Origin: Christensenella sp. UBA4636
Lineage (GTDB): Bacteria > Bacillota > Clostridia > Christensenellales > Borkfalkiaceae
Assembly: GCA_002405915.1 (NCBI GenBank)
Contig: DHMS01000019.1
Coordinates: 1-35,308 of the forward strand
Reading direction: 5' to 3'
DNA length: 35,308 nt
The stretch's first letter is position 1. Each line of letters begins with the position of its first letter. This document shows positions 15,751 through 24,589 of the stretch, one piece after another. The notes under the pieces were generated by a model, which did no database searches, had not been told where the DNA came from, and saw nothing but the letters and a program-made list of their open reading frames with translations. A program made the position numbers and the translations under genes.

Positions 15751-15818
15751 CTCTTGCGTTCGTCTTTTTGTTTCGATTGGAAATAATCTACAAATATTCT
15801 ATTATTATCTATAAAAGG

Positions 15819-15847
15819 TTGTTTTCGGCGGGCGTTTAATGTATAAT
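15819..15847 (+). promoter_or_regulatory. Promoter of uppP
   Basis: TTGTTT (15819-15824) and a perfect TATAAT (15842-15847) with 17-bp spacing; the gene starts 31 bases later after AGAGG (15866-15870). Confidence 0.7.
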
Positions 15848-15878
15848 GTAATGGTAAAAACGAAAAGAGGAAAAGAAA

Positions 15879-16742
15879 ATGAATTTTATCGACGTTTTGA
15901 AGATTATCGCGCTCGGCATAGTCGAGGGCGTTACGGAATGGCTGCCCGTTTCAAGCACGGGGCATTTGCTCTTATTGAATAACGTTTTAAAGCTCGATAT
16001 CGGCGCACACCCGGAAGAGTTCTGGAACGTTTTCTTGTACGTTATCCAGCTCGGCGCGATTCTTGCGGTCGTGGTTCTCTTTTGGAGAAAAATGTTCCCG
16101 TTTCAATTTGAGGACAAGGGAGATAAGTGGGTACCCGTCGTAAAAAAAGACGTGTTTTCCGTGTGGTTCAAGGTCGTGGTTGCGTGCGTTCCCGGCGCGA
16201 TTGCAACGCTTGTTTTGGATAACCTCGTTGAAGAATACCTCTCGTCTGCGATAGTTGTTGCCGCAACGCTTATTGTTTACGGTGTGGCGTTTATAATCGT
16301 AGAAAAACTAAACAAAAAAAGAGAGCCGAAAATTAACGATTTAGGCGAAATAACCTATCTCACGGCTTTGTACATAGGGCTTTTTCAAGTACTGTCGATT
16401 ATTCCCGGCACGTCGCGCTCGGGCGCAACGATAATAGGCGCGCTCATAATCGGCGTGTCGCGCACCGCCGCCGCGGAGTTCACGTTTTTCCTTGCCGTTC
16501 CCGTTATGATTGGCATGAGCTTGATTAAGGTTGTCAAGTACATAGTGGCGTACGGATTTTTCGGCGGAACGGAGATTCTTGCGATTGTTTTGGGAATGGT
16601 AGTCGCGTTTCTCGTGTCGGTTGCGGTTATCAAGTTCTTGCTTTCGTTTATCAAAAAGAACGACTTTCAGCCGTTCGGTTGGTACCGTATCGCGCTCGGA
16701 ATTATCGTTATCGCATTCGTGATTGCGGGCGTTGTCGCGTAA
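15879..16742 (+). CDS. uppP: Undecaprenyl-diphosphatase (UppP/BacA)
   Basis: This 287-residue membrane enzyme removes one phosphate from undecaprenyl pyrophosphate to recycle the lipid carrier for peptidoglycan and other wall polymers; high dosage gives bacitracin resistance. The two family motifs are present: EGVTEWLPVSSTGH at residues 16-29 and PGTSRSG at 176-182 with R180. About eight hydrophobic segments match the family fold and the length is normal. It stands alone between a promoter at 15819 and a terminator at 16812. It is upstream of a lipid-linked sugar flippase, so two wall-precursor functions are neighbours although probably in separate transcripts. Confidence 0.96.
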   Translation: MNFIDVLKIIALGIVEGVTEWLPVSSTGHLLLLNNVLKLDIGAHPEEFWNVFLYVIQLGAILAVVVLFWRKMFPFQFEDKGDKWVPVVKKDVFSVWFKVVVACVPGAIATLVLDNLVEEYLSSAIVVAATLIVYGVAFIIVEKLNKKREPKINDLGEITYLTALYIGLFQVLSIIPGTSRSGATIIGALIIGVSRTAAAEFTFFLAVPVMIGMSLIKVVKYIVAYGFFGGTEILAIVLGMVVAFLVSVAVIKFLLSFIKKNDFQPFGWYRIALGIIVIAFVIAGVVA

Positions 16743-16811
16743 ATCGATTGAGTGTGATTTTTTAAAAGTGGGGCTATAAGCCCGTTATTCGGATATTTTT
16801 GATATTTTATT

Positions 16812-16842
16812 AAGCCCGTCGGCGTTTTTCGGCGGGCTTTTG
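16812..16842 (+). terminator. Terminator of uppP
   Basis: AAGCCCGTCG (16812-16821) pairs with CGGCGGGCTT (16830-16839) with one wobble, ending in TTTT. A smaller GGGCT/AGCCC hairpin near 16770 precedes it. Confidence 0.8.
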
Positions 16843-16901
16843 TCGTGCTTAATTTTTGCGGGGGTGCGGTAAATGGCTGCTTTTGAACGGCGGCTTTTGA
16901 G

Positions 16902-16930
16902 TTGACGGCGGAAAACCGATAGAATACATA
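16902..16930 (+). promoter_or_regulatory. Possible promoter of the flippase-mazG-dus genes
   Basis: TTGACG (16902-16907) and TACATA (16925-16930) with a 17-bp spacer. The -10 is a weak match, so this is tentative. Confidence 0.4.
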
Positions 16931-16980
16931 AATTTAATAATAGCGCGAAAAATAATAGGAGAACGCGGAGGAATGGCGAA

Positions 16981-18387
16981 ATGGAAAGCGAGCTTAGAAT
17001 GAAGAGATTTTTTTTGAAGTTGAGCGGCGACGGGGTTTTCAGAAACGCCGCCGTTTTGTCGCTTGCGGGGATTGTTGCAAAAGTTATAGGGGCGGCTTAT
17101 CGCGTGCCGCTTGCCGCGCTACTAAAAAGCGAGGGGCTTGGAATTTATCAACTTGTTTTTCCGCTTTACTGCGTGCTTTTAACCTTTTCTTCCACGGGCG
17201 TGCCGAGCGGGATTTCCAAGCTTGTGGCGGACGGCGCAGAAAGGGAATGCCTAAAAAGAAAAGCTTTTTTGTTGTTCGGCTTTTTCGGACTTGTCGGGTC
17301 GCTTACAATGTTTTCTTTTGCGGGTCGGATAGCGCGGGCGCAGGGCGAAGAAAACGCGGCGTGGGCGTATCGCGCGCTTTCGCCGTCGGTCGCGCTCGTG
17401 TCGATAATTTCTGTTGTAAGAGGGATTTTTCAAGGTGAGCAGAATATGGTGCCGACGGCGGTTTCGCAAGTTGTCGAGCAAGTCGTGAAAGCCGCGGCTT
17501 CGCTTGCGTTCGGATTTTTGTTCGGAAAAACCGTGGCGGAAAAGGCGGCTTTCGCAACGCTCGGCGTTACTCTGAGCGAAGCCGTCGCTCTTGTATATCT
17601 GCTTATTAAGTTAAAAAGAGAAAGTCGCAAAGAGGACGGAGAAGCCGAAAAAGAAGCTTGCGTTTCGGCACGCGAAGAGGCGGAAATCAAGCAAAAAGTA
17701 AGTTTCGTCGTTTCCTACCGCGCGCTTTTAACGGGCGTTTTTGCCGTCACTTTATCGGCTGTCGCCGTGCCGCTCATAAGAACGGCGGATAGCTTTCTTA
17801 CGGTAAATTTGCTTAATTGCGACAACGCGACTTCGCTTTTCGGCTTGTATTCGGGCGGCGCGGAAAGCGTTACTTCCTTGCCCGTCGCCGTGTGTTACGC
17901 GCTTGCGGCTTCTTCTATCCCCGCGTTGAGCCGTAAAAGCGGAGAAGAAAATTCCGCGCTTTCGTCTAAAATTTTCAACGCGACTTTCTTTATCTCGTCG
18001 TTTTCGGCACTTGCGCTCGTGCTTTCAGCCCCGCTCGTCGTGAAAATTCTTTTCTCGTCGCTTTCTAACGAGGACTCTTTCGTTTTGACAAATCTTTTGC
18101 GCGTTTCCGCGCCGAATATCGTGCTTTTGAGCCTTATCCAGAGCTTTTCGGCGTACTTTATTTCTAAAAACAAGTCGGCGCGTTCGGGCGTAAACCTTGT
18201 TTTAGCCATTCCCGTAAAGGTCGCCGTGCTTTATTTAACGCTCAAAAACCCGCGCATAGGCGTTTACGGGTGCGCATTTTCCGATACCGCGTGTTTTTTT
18301 GTTGCGGCTTTTCTCGATTTGGTGTATATTATTAAGGATAAAGATAATATGCGCTTTTGCGAGCGCGGAAAGGACGAAACATGTTAA
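16981..18387 (+). CDS. MOP-superfamily polysaccharide flippase, SpoVB-like
   Basis: This 468-residue protein has about 12-14 membrane segments and belongs to the polysaccharide transporter branch of the MOP superfamily (SpoVB, MurJ, Wzx). The N-terminus is typical: VFRNAAVLSLAGIVAKVIGA, then YRVPLAALL, GLGIYQLVFPLY and STGVPSGISKLVA, which is closest to the SpoVB/YtgP type. Such proteins flip lipid-linked sugars, including lipid II, across the membrane. GGAGG at 16967-16971 supports the ATG at 16981; an ATG at 16974 in another frame gives only nine codons. The gene runs 7 bases into mazG. It could serve sporulation or general wall export; other sporulation genes are not in view, so the more general name is safer. 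Confidence 0.88.
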   Translation: MESELRMKRFFLKLSGDGVFRNAAVLSLAGIVAKVIGAAYRVPLAALLKSEGLGIYQLVFPLYCVLLTFSSTGVPSGISKLVADGAERECLKRKAFLLFGFFGLVGSLTMFSFAGRIARAQGEENAAWAYRALSPSVALVSIISVVRGIFQGEQNMVPTAVSQVVEQVVKAAASLAFGFLFGKTVAEKAAFATLGVTLSEAVALVYLLIKLKRESRKEDGEAEKEACVSAREEAEIKQKVSFVVSYRALLTGVFAVTLSAVAVPLIRTADSFLTVNLLNCDNATSLFGLYSGGAESVTSLPVAVCYALAASSIPALSRKSGEENSALSSKIFNATFFISSFSALALVLSAPLVVKILFSSLSNEDSFVLTNLLRVSAPNIVLLSLIQSFSAYFISKNKSARSGVNLVLAIPVKVAVLYLTLKNPRIGVYGCAFSDTACFFVAAFLDLVYIIKDKDNMRFCERGKDETC

Positions 18388-19763
18388 AGGTTATAGGGCT
18401 TGGCGTTAACGCGGGGGATATCTCTCTCGGCGCGCTCAAAGCCGTGAAAAATTCCGATTTTATAATTTTGAGAACGGACAAAACGCGCTCTGCCGCCGTT
18501 TTAAAAGACGAGGGGATAAAATATATTTCCCTCGATTTTCTGTATGAAAAATCAAGGAACTTCGAAACGCTCAAAAAGAACGTCGTGAAAGAGGTTAAGG
18601 AATATTTGAAAAAGGGTGAAGTCTGCTATCTCGTGGACGGAGCCGTGTCCGAGGACCTTTGCGCCGCGGAACTCATAAAAAGCGTTAAGGAAGTGCAAAT
18701 TTTCGAAGGCTCGTCAAAAACGGGGCAAGCCGTGGCGGCGTTTTCGCTTTCCGGCGGCGGGTACACCGCGGTTTCCGCTTACGATATTTCTAAGCTCTCG
18801 GCGTTTTCTTTTCCGCTCGTTGTATATGATTTAGACAGCGCGTTTCTTGCTTCCGAATGGAAAATAAAGCTTTCTAAAATTTATGGCGAAGAGAAAGAAG
18901 TGGGGCTATACGTCGATAATCGCAAGGTTTTAATGCCCGTATACGAGCTTGACCATAACGAAAAACTCTTTAATTATTCTACCGTTTTAATAGCGTTCGA
19001 TTGTGACTTTAAGGAGAAAGAAAGATTTTCTTTCGAAGATTTACTTGAAATAGTTAAGGTTTTGCGCAGTGAAAACGGCTGCCCGTGGGATAAGGCGCAG
19101 ACGATGGAAACCATTCGCAAAAACCTAATCGAAGAGTGCTACGAACTCGTCGACGCGGTCAATAAAGACGACGACGATAAAATTATCGAAGAAACGGGCG
19201 ATTTACTTTTACAGGCGGCGTTCTACATTCAGTTCGAAGAAGAACGCGGAATTTTCGACAACACCGACGTTCTGAGCGGAATTTGCCACAAGCTCGTCAG
19301 TCGCCACACGCACATTTTCGGCAAAGACAAAGCAACCGACCCCGAAGCCGCGCTCGAAGTGTGGTCTAAAAACAAGCAAGCGGAAAAGGGTATGAAAACG
19401 GCTTCCGAATATGTCGGCGACGTGCCTGCGACCCTGCCCGCCGCCATGCGCGCTTCAAAAACCGTCAAACGCGGAACGGAAAGCGGACTTAAATTCACGA
19501 AAGAAGAGATAAAAGAACGCGTGCTTGCTCTTGCCGAAGAAGTTTTGAGCGACAAAACGAAAGGCGGCGAACTGCTTTTTGACGCGATTACCTTAGTCAA
19601 GCTTTGCGGCGGCGACCCGGAGCAAGACATAACCGACGAAACGGAACTTTACATAAAACGCTTTCTTGCTCTCGAAAAGAAGCTCGAAGCGGAAGGAAAA
19701 AACATAAAAACGGCAGACGAAGAAACCGTCAAAAAGGCTTACGATGAAATTAAAAAGTCTTGA
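18381..19763 (+). CDS. mazG: MazG NTP pyrophosphohydrolase fused to a methylase-like domain (YabN type)
   Basis: The 460-residue product has two parts. Residues 1-205 resemble the tetrapyrrole (SAM) methylase fold found in YabN proteins, opening MLKVIGLGVNAGDISLGALK, but the sequence is divergent and may be inactive. Residues 215-455 carry two MazG units: the first has CPWDKAQT and the E251-E252-x2-E255 ... E271-x2-D274 metal motif, the second has VWSKNKQAEKG and PAAMRASKTVKRG. MazG hydrolyses nucleoside triphosphates to monophosphates and helps clear damaged nucleotides. GGAAAGGA at 18367-18374 supports ATG 18381, inside the flippase end. An in-frame ATG at 18357 lacks a ribosome site. It overlaps the dihydrouridine synthase start by 20 bases. 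Confidence 0.93.
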   Translation: MLKVIGLGVNAGDISLGALKAVKNSDFIILRTDKTRSAAVLKDEGIKYISLDFLYEKSRNFETLKKNVVKEVKEYLKKGEVCYLVDGAVSEDLCAAELIKSVKEVQIFEGSSKTGQAVAAFSLSGGGYTAVSAYDISKLSAFSFPLVVYDLDSAFLASEWKIKLSKIYGEEKEVGLYVDNRKVLMPVYELDHNEKLFNYSTVLIAFDCDFKEKERFSFEDLLEIVKVLRSENGCPWDKAQTMETIRKNLIEECYELVDAVNKDDDDKIIEETGDLLLQAAFYIQFEEERGIFDNTDVLSGICHKLVSRHTHIFGKDKATDPEAALEVWSKNKQAEKGMKTASEYVGDVPATLPAAMRASKTVKRGTESGLKFTKEEIKERVLALAEEVLSDKTKGGELLFDAITLVKLCGGDPEQDITDETELYIKRFLALEKKLEAEGKNIKTADEETVKKAYDEIKKS

Positions 19764-20685
19764 TATAGGTCGATTAACGACAAAAAACAACGTTTTAGTC
19801 GCGCCGCTTGCGGGTTTCAGCGATTACGCTTTCCGCTATATTTGTTCATCTCTCGGGGCGGGGCTTTGCTTTACCGAAATGATAAGCGCAAAGGGCTTGC
19901 ACTTTTCGCCCGCGCAAACTTCGCTGCTCACGAAAACAAGCGACGAGGAAAAGATAAAATGCGCGCAGATTTTCGGTTGCGACCCGTTTTTCATGCGCGA
20001 AGCCGCGGAGAGCAAGTACCTTGAAAAGTTCGACATAATAGACGTAAACATGGGTTGCCCCGTGCCTAAGGTTTACAACAACGGCGAGGGCAGCGCACTG
20101 TTAAACGACCTTCCGCTTGCCGAAAAGATAGTTTCCGAATGCGTGAAAAGCGGAAAAGTAATAACCGTTAAAGCACGGCTCGGCGTAAAAAGGGGCGAGT
20201 GCGTTATAGACGAGCTTGCAAAACGCGTAGAGGGCGCGGGCGCGCAAATGCTTACTCTGCACGCAAGGTATCGCGAAGATTTTTACAGCGGCACGCCCGA
20301 TTTTGCCGCGGTGAAAAACCTTAAAAAATTCTTGAAGATTCCCGTTATTTTCAACGGCGGCATATTCACGAAAGAGGACGCGGACGAAGCGATGGAAAAA
20401 AGCGGCGCGGACGGCGCTATGCTTGCCCGCGGCGTTCTCGAAAAGCCTTGGCTTATTTCCGAGCTTACGGGCGGGGCGATGCCCGACAAAAAACAGCTCA
20501 TAAAAACGCATATTTCGCTTTTGAAAGAGTTTATGCCGGACGAGGTCGCCGCAAAATATTTCAGAAAGCAAGCGGCTCTTTATCTCAAAAACGCGCGTAA
20601 CGCAAAAGCTTTAAAGGTCCGCGCGTTTGCAGCAAAAACTTGCGAAGAACTCATCGATATTTTTGAAGAAGCCGAGATAAAGTAA
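19744..20685 (+). CDS. dus: tRNA-dihydrouridine synthase
   Basis: This 313-residue FMN enzyme reduces uridines in the tRNA D loop. Key features are the N-terminal barrel strand VLVAPLAGFSDYAFR, IIDVNMGCPVPKV with catalytic C105, GSALL (residues 116-120), KARLG, the TLHAR motif and phosphate-binding FNGGIF and GAMLARG. The C-terminal helical domain is present and the length is normal for DusB-like proteins. It begins 20 bases inside mazG with no strong Shine-Dalgarno, so coupling is likely. Many Clostridia keep dus genes in housekeeping operons; here it shares the transcript of the flippase and mazG. The subclass (DusB against other types) is not certain. Confidence 0.94.
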   Translation: MKLKSLDIGRLTTKNNVLVAPLAGFSDYAFRYICSSLGAGLCFTEMISAKGLHFSPAQTSLLTKTSDEEKIKCAQIFGCDPFFMREAAESKYLEKFDIIDVNMGCPVPKVYNNGEGSALLNDLPLAEKIVSECVKSGKVITVKARLGVKRGECVIDELAKRVEGAGAQMLTLHARYREDFYSGTPDFAAVKNLKKFLKIPVIFNGGIFTKEDADEAMEKSGADGAMLARGVLEKPWLISELTGGAMPDKKQLIKTHISLLKEFMPDEVAAKYFRKQAALYLKNARNAKALKVRAFAAKTCEELIDIFEEAEIK

Positions 20686-20755
20686 ACGCGCAAAGATATG
20701 CGAAAAACGCGGAGCGCGTAGCAAAAATAAAATTTTTTGCATAAGATATACGGCT

Positions 20756-21403
20756 ATGCGGAACGATATTTTATTAGGTTATCTTGTCGCGGACGATTTT
20801 GCCCGCTTGAACTTGCAGACTTTTTCGGGTTGCGACGTGCTTTGCGTCATCGAAAAAAGCGGCGGCGTTTTCAACGTGAAGGAAGAGCTTAGAGGCGGGG
20901 CGTTGCTAAGGCGATATTCGGCTTTGTCAAAATTTTCGCGCTTTACGTTTTTTTTAAGCGATACCGAGGATTTTGGGGTAAAAAGGCGGTCGGTTGTTGC
21001 TTTTAGCGGCGGAAAGCTCATATTTATCGCCGACCGGAACCGCACCTTTGACAAAGCTTATTCGCCGGGATACGGGTATAAGAGCATAACGGTAGACGGC
21101 GATTTGCGAGTCGGACTATGCGTTGAAAAGGACGTTGCCGACCCCGATTGCCTGTCTGCTTTATCTAAGCAAAACGATGTGATAATCGACTTATCGGCGG
21201 ACTTTTCGCAGTTCAACGCGTTGACTTTCGTTTCCGCCGCGGCGTATATTTACCGAACGGGTATTGCCGTTTTAACTAAAAAAGGCTTGTATGCGGCAAA
21301 GAGCGGCGGGGAGATAATAGCTAACGGCAAAGATATTTTCGGCAAAATAAAAATCCCCGTAACAAAGAATTTTGCCGTGAGTTACACTAAGGTAAAAAGA
21401 TAA
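20756..21403 (+). CDS. Unrecognised 215-residue protein, possibly a degenerate nitrilase-fold
   Basis: I do not recognise this protein with confidence. It has no signal peptide or membrane helix. Residues about 85-190 have a rhythm like the nitrilase/carbon-nitrogen hydrolase fold: VVAFSGGKLIFIADRN, then VGLCVEKDVADPDCL, then NDVIIDLSADF and a late IAVLTKKGLYAAKSGGEII. If aligned that way, the position of the catalytic Cys is occupied by Glu in CVEKD, so it would be inactive. The Shine-Dalgarno before ATG 20756 is weak. It sits between dus and trmL, both tRNA-modification genes, with 70 and 48 base gaps. G+C and codon use match its neighbours, so it looks like a native gene. Confidence 0.6.
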   Translation: MRNDILLGYLVADDFARLNLQTFSGCDVLCVIEKSGGVFNVKEELRGGALLRRYSALSKFSRFTFFLSDTEDFGVKRRSVVAFSGGKLIFIADRNRTFDKAYSPGYGYKSITVDGDLRVGLCVEKDVADPDCLSALSKQNDVIIDLSADFSQFNALTFVSAAAYIYRTGIAVLTKKGLYAAKSGGEIIANGKDIFGKIKIPVTKNFAVSYTKVKR

Positions 21404-21451
21404 ACCGCTGCGGCATGTTTGACGGCGTTACGGCGGGTAAAGGAGTAATAA

Positions 21452-21961
21452 ATGAAATTCAATATAGTTCTCGTGGAACCGGAAATTCCGCAAAACACCG
21501 GCAATATTTCGCGCACGTGCGCCGCAACGGGGTCGACTTTGCACCTCGTAAAGCCGCTCGGCTTCGACGTGTCGGACAAGGCTTTAAAGCGCGCCGGGCT
21601 CGATTACTGGCGGTACCTCGATATCCGCTATTACGACGGGATAGGCGAGCTTATCGAAAAGTATTATACGGGCGATAATTTTTATTTTCTCTCGACGAAA
21701 GGCGCGAAGGTCTACTCCGATGCAAAGTTTAAGGACGGCGATTTTTTCGTTTTCGGCAAGGAAACGCGAGGGTTAAACGAAAAACTTTTAGAAAAATATT
21801 ACGATTCCACGCTGCGTATCCCGATGTGGGGCGATTTGCGTTCGCTTAATCTTTCGAACTCCGTCGCGATAGTTTTGTACGAAGCTCTCCGTCAGCAAGG
21901 CTTTGAAGATTTGAATATAAAAGGCTTTCTTACGGGGCGCGAAGAACCCGATATAACGTAA
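21452..21961 (+). CDS. trmL: tRNA (cytidine/uridine-34 2'-O)-methyltransferase, SPOUT family
   Basis: The 169-residue product matches TrmL throughout: N-terminal strand IVLVEPEIPQNTGNISRTCA, then LHLVKPLGF, the L-D-Y-W motif (KRAGLDYW), FGKETRGL and the trefoil-knot SAM site RIPMWGDLRSLNLSNSVAI, where NLSNSVAI is diagnostic. It methylates the wobble base of leucine tRNAs. AAAGGAG lies just before the ATG. The gene is the last of the housekeeping group and is followed by a terminator. Confidence 0.96.
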   Translation: MKFNIVLVEPEIPQNTGNISRTCAATGSTLHLVKPLGFDVSDKALKRAGLDYWRYLDIRYYDGIGELIEKYYTGDNFYFLSTKGAKVYSDAKFKDGDFFVFGKETRGLNEKLLEKYYDSTLRIPMWGDLRSLNLSNSVAIVLYEALRQQGFEDLNIKGFLTGREEPDIT

Positions 21962-22041
21962 ATGTCGGATGGTAAGTTTTGCTTTCGAAGCGCGGCGATA
22001 AGGTTAAGCTGTTAAAGAATTTTATTTAACAGAATAAAGAG

Positions 22042-22087
22042 GGACTGTTTCAAATTGCGTTTTTGCTATTCGAAACAGTTCTTTTTC
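22042..22087 (+). terminator. Terminator after trmL
   Basis: GGACTGTTTC pairs with GAAACAGTTC (one or two wobbles) over a 20-base loop and is followed by TTTTT. A GTTAAA/TTTAAC hairpin near 22010 precedes it. Confidence 0.7.
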
Positions 22088-22109
22088 ATTTTTATAAAAC
22101 CTTATGCGA

Positions 22110-22175
22110 TTTACAATAAATTTACAAAAACATTACTTTTTATTGTAGGATTCGTCGAAAATTTTATGTTATACT
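22110..22175 (+). promoter_or_regulatory. Pho box and promoter of the choice-of-anchor-I lipoprotein gene
   Basis: TTTACA at 22110-22115 and 22121-22126, with a weaker ATTACT at 22132-22137, repeat every 11 bp. An extended -10 (TGTTATACT; hexamer 22170-22175) begins exactly 60 bp after the first repeat. There is no good -35 at the right distance. This matches the known PhoP operator design of Bacillota (TT-x-ACA repeats one helical turn apart) and the same geometry occurs before pstS. Confidence 0.75.
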
Positions 22176-22209
22176 TTTTGGCGAAATCTCGAATGAGGTT
22201 TTTCGATAA

Positions 22210-22258
22210 TATAATATTGTAGTTCGGCTAACGCCGACTAAATTCAAACAATATTATA
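22210..22258 (+). promoter_or_regulatory. Long hairpin in the lipoprotein mRNA leader
   Basis: TATAATATTGT (22210-22220) pairs perfectly with ACAATATTATA (22248-22258). Inside, AGTTCGGC and GCCGACT form a second stem around TAAC, with one bulged T. The 3' arm ends 2 bases before the GAGGG Shine-Dalgarno (22260-22264). It lacks a T run, so it is not a terminator. A role in message stability or ribosome access is possible. Confidence 0.5.
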
Positions 22259-22269
22259 TGAGGGTTAAT

Positions 22270-24546
22270 ATGAAAAGATTATTGGCAATTTTTATGGCGT
22301 TAGCGCTTTGCGTTTCGGTGAGCGTGACAACGGCTTGTCTGATTTCCGATAAAGGCGGAAATCCAAGTAGTGATGTGAGCGATTCCTCTAACAGCGGAAC
22401 TTCGGGCGGCGGCACGATAAAACCGGGTGAGGAAGAAGAGGAGAATACCGTATGGAACAAAGTCGCGAATTTTTCTACGGGCTTTTCTTCCGCGGACGGC
22501 GGAGTTGCCGAAATAGTGAAGTATAACAAAGACAACGGAAAGTTTTATCTTGTCAACGGAAAGACTCAAACATTGGATATCGTAACGCTTAGTACGCTAA
22601 AAGACGATAAAACACAGTTGGAAACGACATTTAACGAGAAAACCGACAGAATTTTCTTTAATTCGTTAGTGTCCGAACATCCCGAAGATTTTGCGGACGG
22701 ATTTGCCGTCGGAGATATCACGAGCGTGGCTATTAACGAAGAAAAAGACGTTGTCGCCGTTGCGTTGCAGGCAAAAGCTTATGACCAAGCGGGTTCGGTC
22801 GCTTTGCTCAACTACGACGGAAGCTTTATAAAAGCGTATCCTTGCGGCGTACAGCCCGATATGGTTACGTTTGCGGGAAATCTTATTCTTACTGCGGACG
22901 AGGGCGAACCGCGCATGGGTTATGGCGAAGGGTATGTGGACCCGAAAGGCAGCGTTACCGTCGTCGACGTTTCGACGGGAAACAAAAGCGGCGTTTCTAC
23001 GGTTGTCACTTTTGACGAATTCAACGCAAAGCGCGGCGAATTGGTTGAAAAAGGCGTTATTTTGAAGAAGGGCACGGAACCGAGCGTCGATTTGGAACCC
23101 GAATATATCGCGACGGTAGGTAACTACGCATATGTGTCTTTGCAAGAAGCCAATGCGATTGCGACGTTGGATTTGAATAGTAAAAAGTTTACGTCTGTTC
23201 TTCCTCTCGGGTTTAAAGACCATTCTCTTGTCGGTAACGAAATAGATTTGCTCGAAGACGGGAAAATCGAACTTAAAAATCAAAACGTTTACGGTGTTTA
23301 TATGCCCGACGGTATATCCGCGTTTGAAGTAAAAGGCGAAACTTATCTGATTACGGCAAACGAGGGCGACGCGAGAGAATGGGGCGATTATTCGGGCGTT
23401 AAGAAAACGAAGATTGAAGGAACTAAGGTAGAAACGCTCGATAATGAGCAGTGGGACGGTATAGACGCGGAAAAGACTTATATTTTAGGCGGACGTTCGT
23501 TTGCGATTTTCAAAGCTTCGGACATGACTTTAGCTTACGAAAGCGGCGCAAAGATAGAATCCGCAGTTGCCGAATCGAAGTTCAAAGCTTATTTCAATTG
23601 CAGTAACGATGACGTCGAACTCGATTCGCGCAGCAAAAAGAAGGGTCCGGAGCCGGAAACTATCGCCGTATCCGAAATCGACGGAAAACTGTATGCGTTT
23701 GTCGGGCTTGAGCGTATAGGCGGCGTAATGATGTTCGATATAACCGACTTTAAAAACGGCGGCGTAACGCTCTCGGCTTACGCAAATTCGCGTGATTATT
23801 CTGCAAATATGGCGGGAGACGTTGCGCCCGAGGGGCTTGATTTCTTGCCTGCCGAAAAGTCGCCGACCGGGAAGAACTTGCTGTTTGTCGCAAACGAAAA
23901 CAGCGGTACGGTTTCCGTTTACGCCTTTGAAAAAGAAGCTAAAACTTATGAAATGCACGAAACTTTCGTTTCCGCTCAAGGCGGCGAAGGCAAGGGCGAA
24001 ATATCGTCTACTCTCGTTATTTATTCCGCTTACGGCAGTGGCGGTAAAACCGACGGAACGGTTTCTCATAACTTTATCGCGATAAAAAATATAAGCGAAA
24101 AGGAAGTAGACCTCAAGGGTTATACCGTTTCTTATTCGACAAACGGCACGGATTGGGTAGAAAAACCTCTTTCGGGGTCGATTGCCGCAGGCGAGGTATA
24201 TATAATCCGCGGAGCGGCGGCAAATACGACAAGTGCGGTTATTAACATTGCGGACAGTCAGGCCGATACGGAATGGAATGATTTGGTAATCGATAATAAG
24301 GTTTTCTCGCTTCGCATTACGCTTAACGATATCGTCGTTGACTTGCTTGCCGTAGACGCGGACGGCGGCTCGGCGGTTTCGGGAGAAGGCGCGCCGGTTA
24401 GCGATATGAGTAAACAAAAAATCGTTATTCGTATTAGCGGCGACACAAACGATAATTCAAAGGATTTTGAAGTTATATCGTTTAAAGGCGAAGCGCAAGG
24501 CTCCGAATTAGTTAAAACCTATACGAAAAAACTCGGACTTGAGTAA
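22270..24546 (+). CDS. Choice-of-anchor-I beta-propeller lipoprotein with a lamin-tail domain
   Basis: The 758-residue product starts with a lipoprotein signal and lipobox VTTAC (C23), then a Ser/Gly/Glu-rich spacer. Residues about 60-560 match the choice-of-anchor-I family, a beta-propeller with blades such as TADEGEPRMGYGEG, DPKGSVTVVDVS, LITANEGDAREWGDY, PEPETIAV and LFVANENSGTVSVY. Residues about 575-715 look like a lamin-tail (LTD) domain, with FIAIKNISEKEVDLKGYTV. The family is often linked to surface or extracellular phosphatases but its reaction is not established. The start follows GAGGG (22260-22264); the ATG at 22258 has no ribosome site. A Pho box upstream and the pst genes downstream suggest expression under phosphate limitation, perhaps to use phosphorylated or nucleic-acid substrates. 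Confidence 0.85.
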   Translation: MKRLLAIFMALALCVSVSVTTACLISDKGGNPSSDVSDSSNSGTSGGGTIKPGEEEEENTVWNKVANFSTGFSSADGGVAEIVKYNKDNGKFYLVNGKTQTLDIVTLSTLKDDKTQLETTFNEKTDRIFFNSLVSEHPEDFADGFAVGDITSVAINEEKDVVAVALQAKAYDQAGSVALLNYDGSFIKAYPCGVQPDMVTFAGNLILTADEGEPRMGYGEGYVDPKGSVTVVDVSTGNKSGVSTVVTFDEFNAKRGELVEKGVILKKGTEPSVDLEPEYIATVGNYAYVSLQEANAIATLDLNSKKFTSVLPLGFKDHSLVGNEIDLLEDGKIELKNQNVYGVYMPDGISAFEVKGETYLITANEGDAREWGDYSGVKKTKIEGTKVETLDNEQWDGIDAEKTYILGGRSFAIFKASDMTLAYESGAKIESAVAESKFKAYFNCSNDDVELDSRSKKKGPEPETIAVSEIDGKLYAFVGLERIGGVMMFDITDFKNGGVTLSAYANSRDYSANMAGDVAPEGLDFLPAEKSPTGKNLLFVANENSGTVSVYAFEKEAKTYEMHETFVSAQGGEGKGEISSTLVIYSAYGSGGKTDGTVSHNFIAIKNISEKEVDLKGYTVSYSTNGTDWVEKPLSGSIAAGEVYIIRGAAANTTSAVINIADSQADTEWNDLVIDNKVFSLRITLNDIVVDLLAVDADGGSAVSGEGAPVSDMSKQKIVIRISGDTNDNSKDFEVISFKGEAQGSELVKTYTKKLGLE

Positions 24547-24589
24547 GCCGGTTGTTTTTTATACAGGTTCTCGCGGCTATAATATATAT

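Noticed and set aside
23530..24417. Minus-strand frame of 295 codons opposite the lipoprotein gene
   Set aside because: The sense strand encodes a recognised family with signal peptide and promoter; the antisense chain has no family features.
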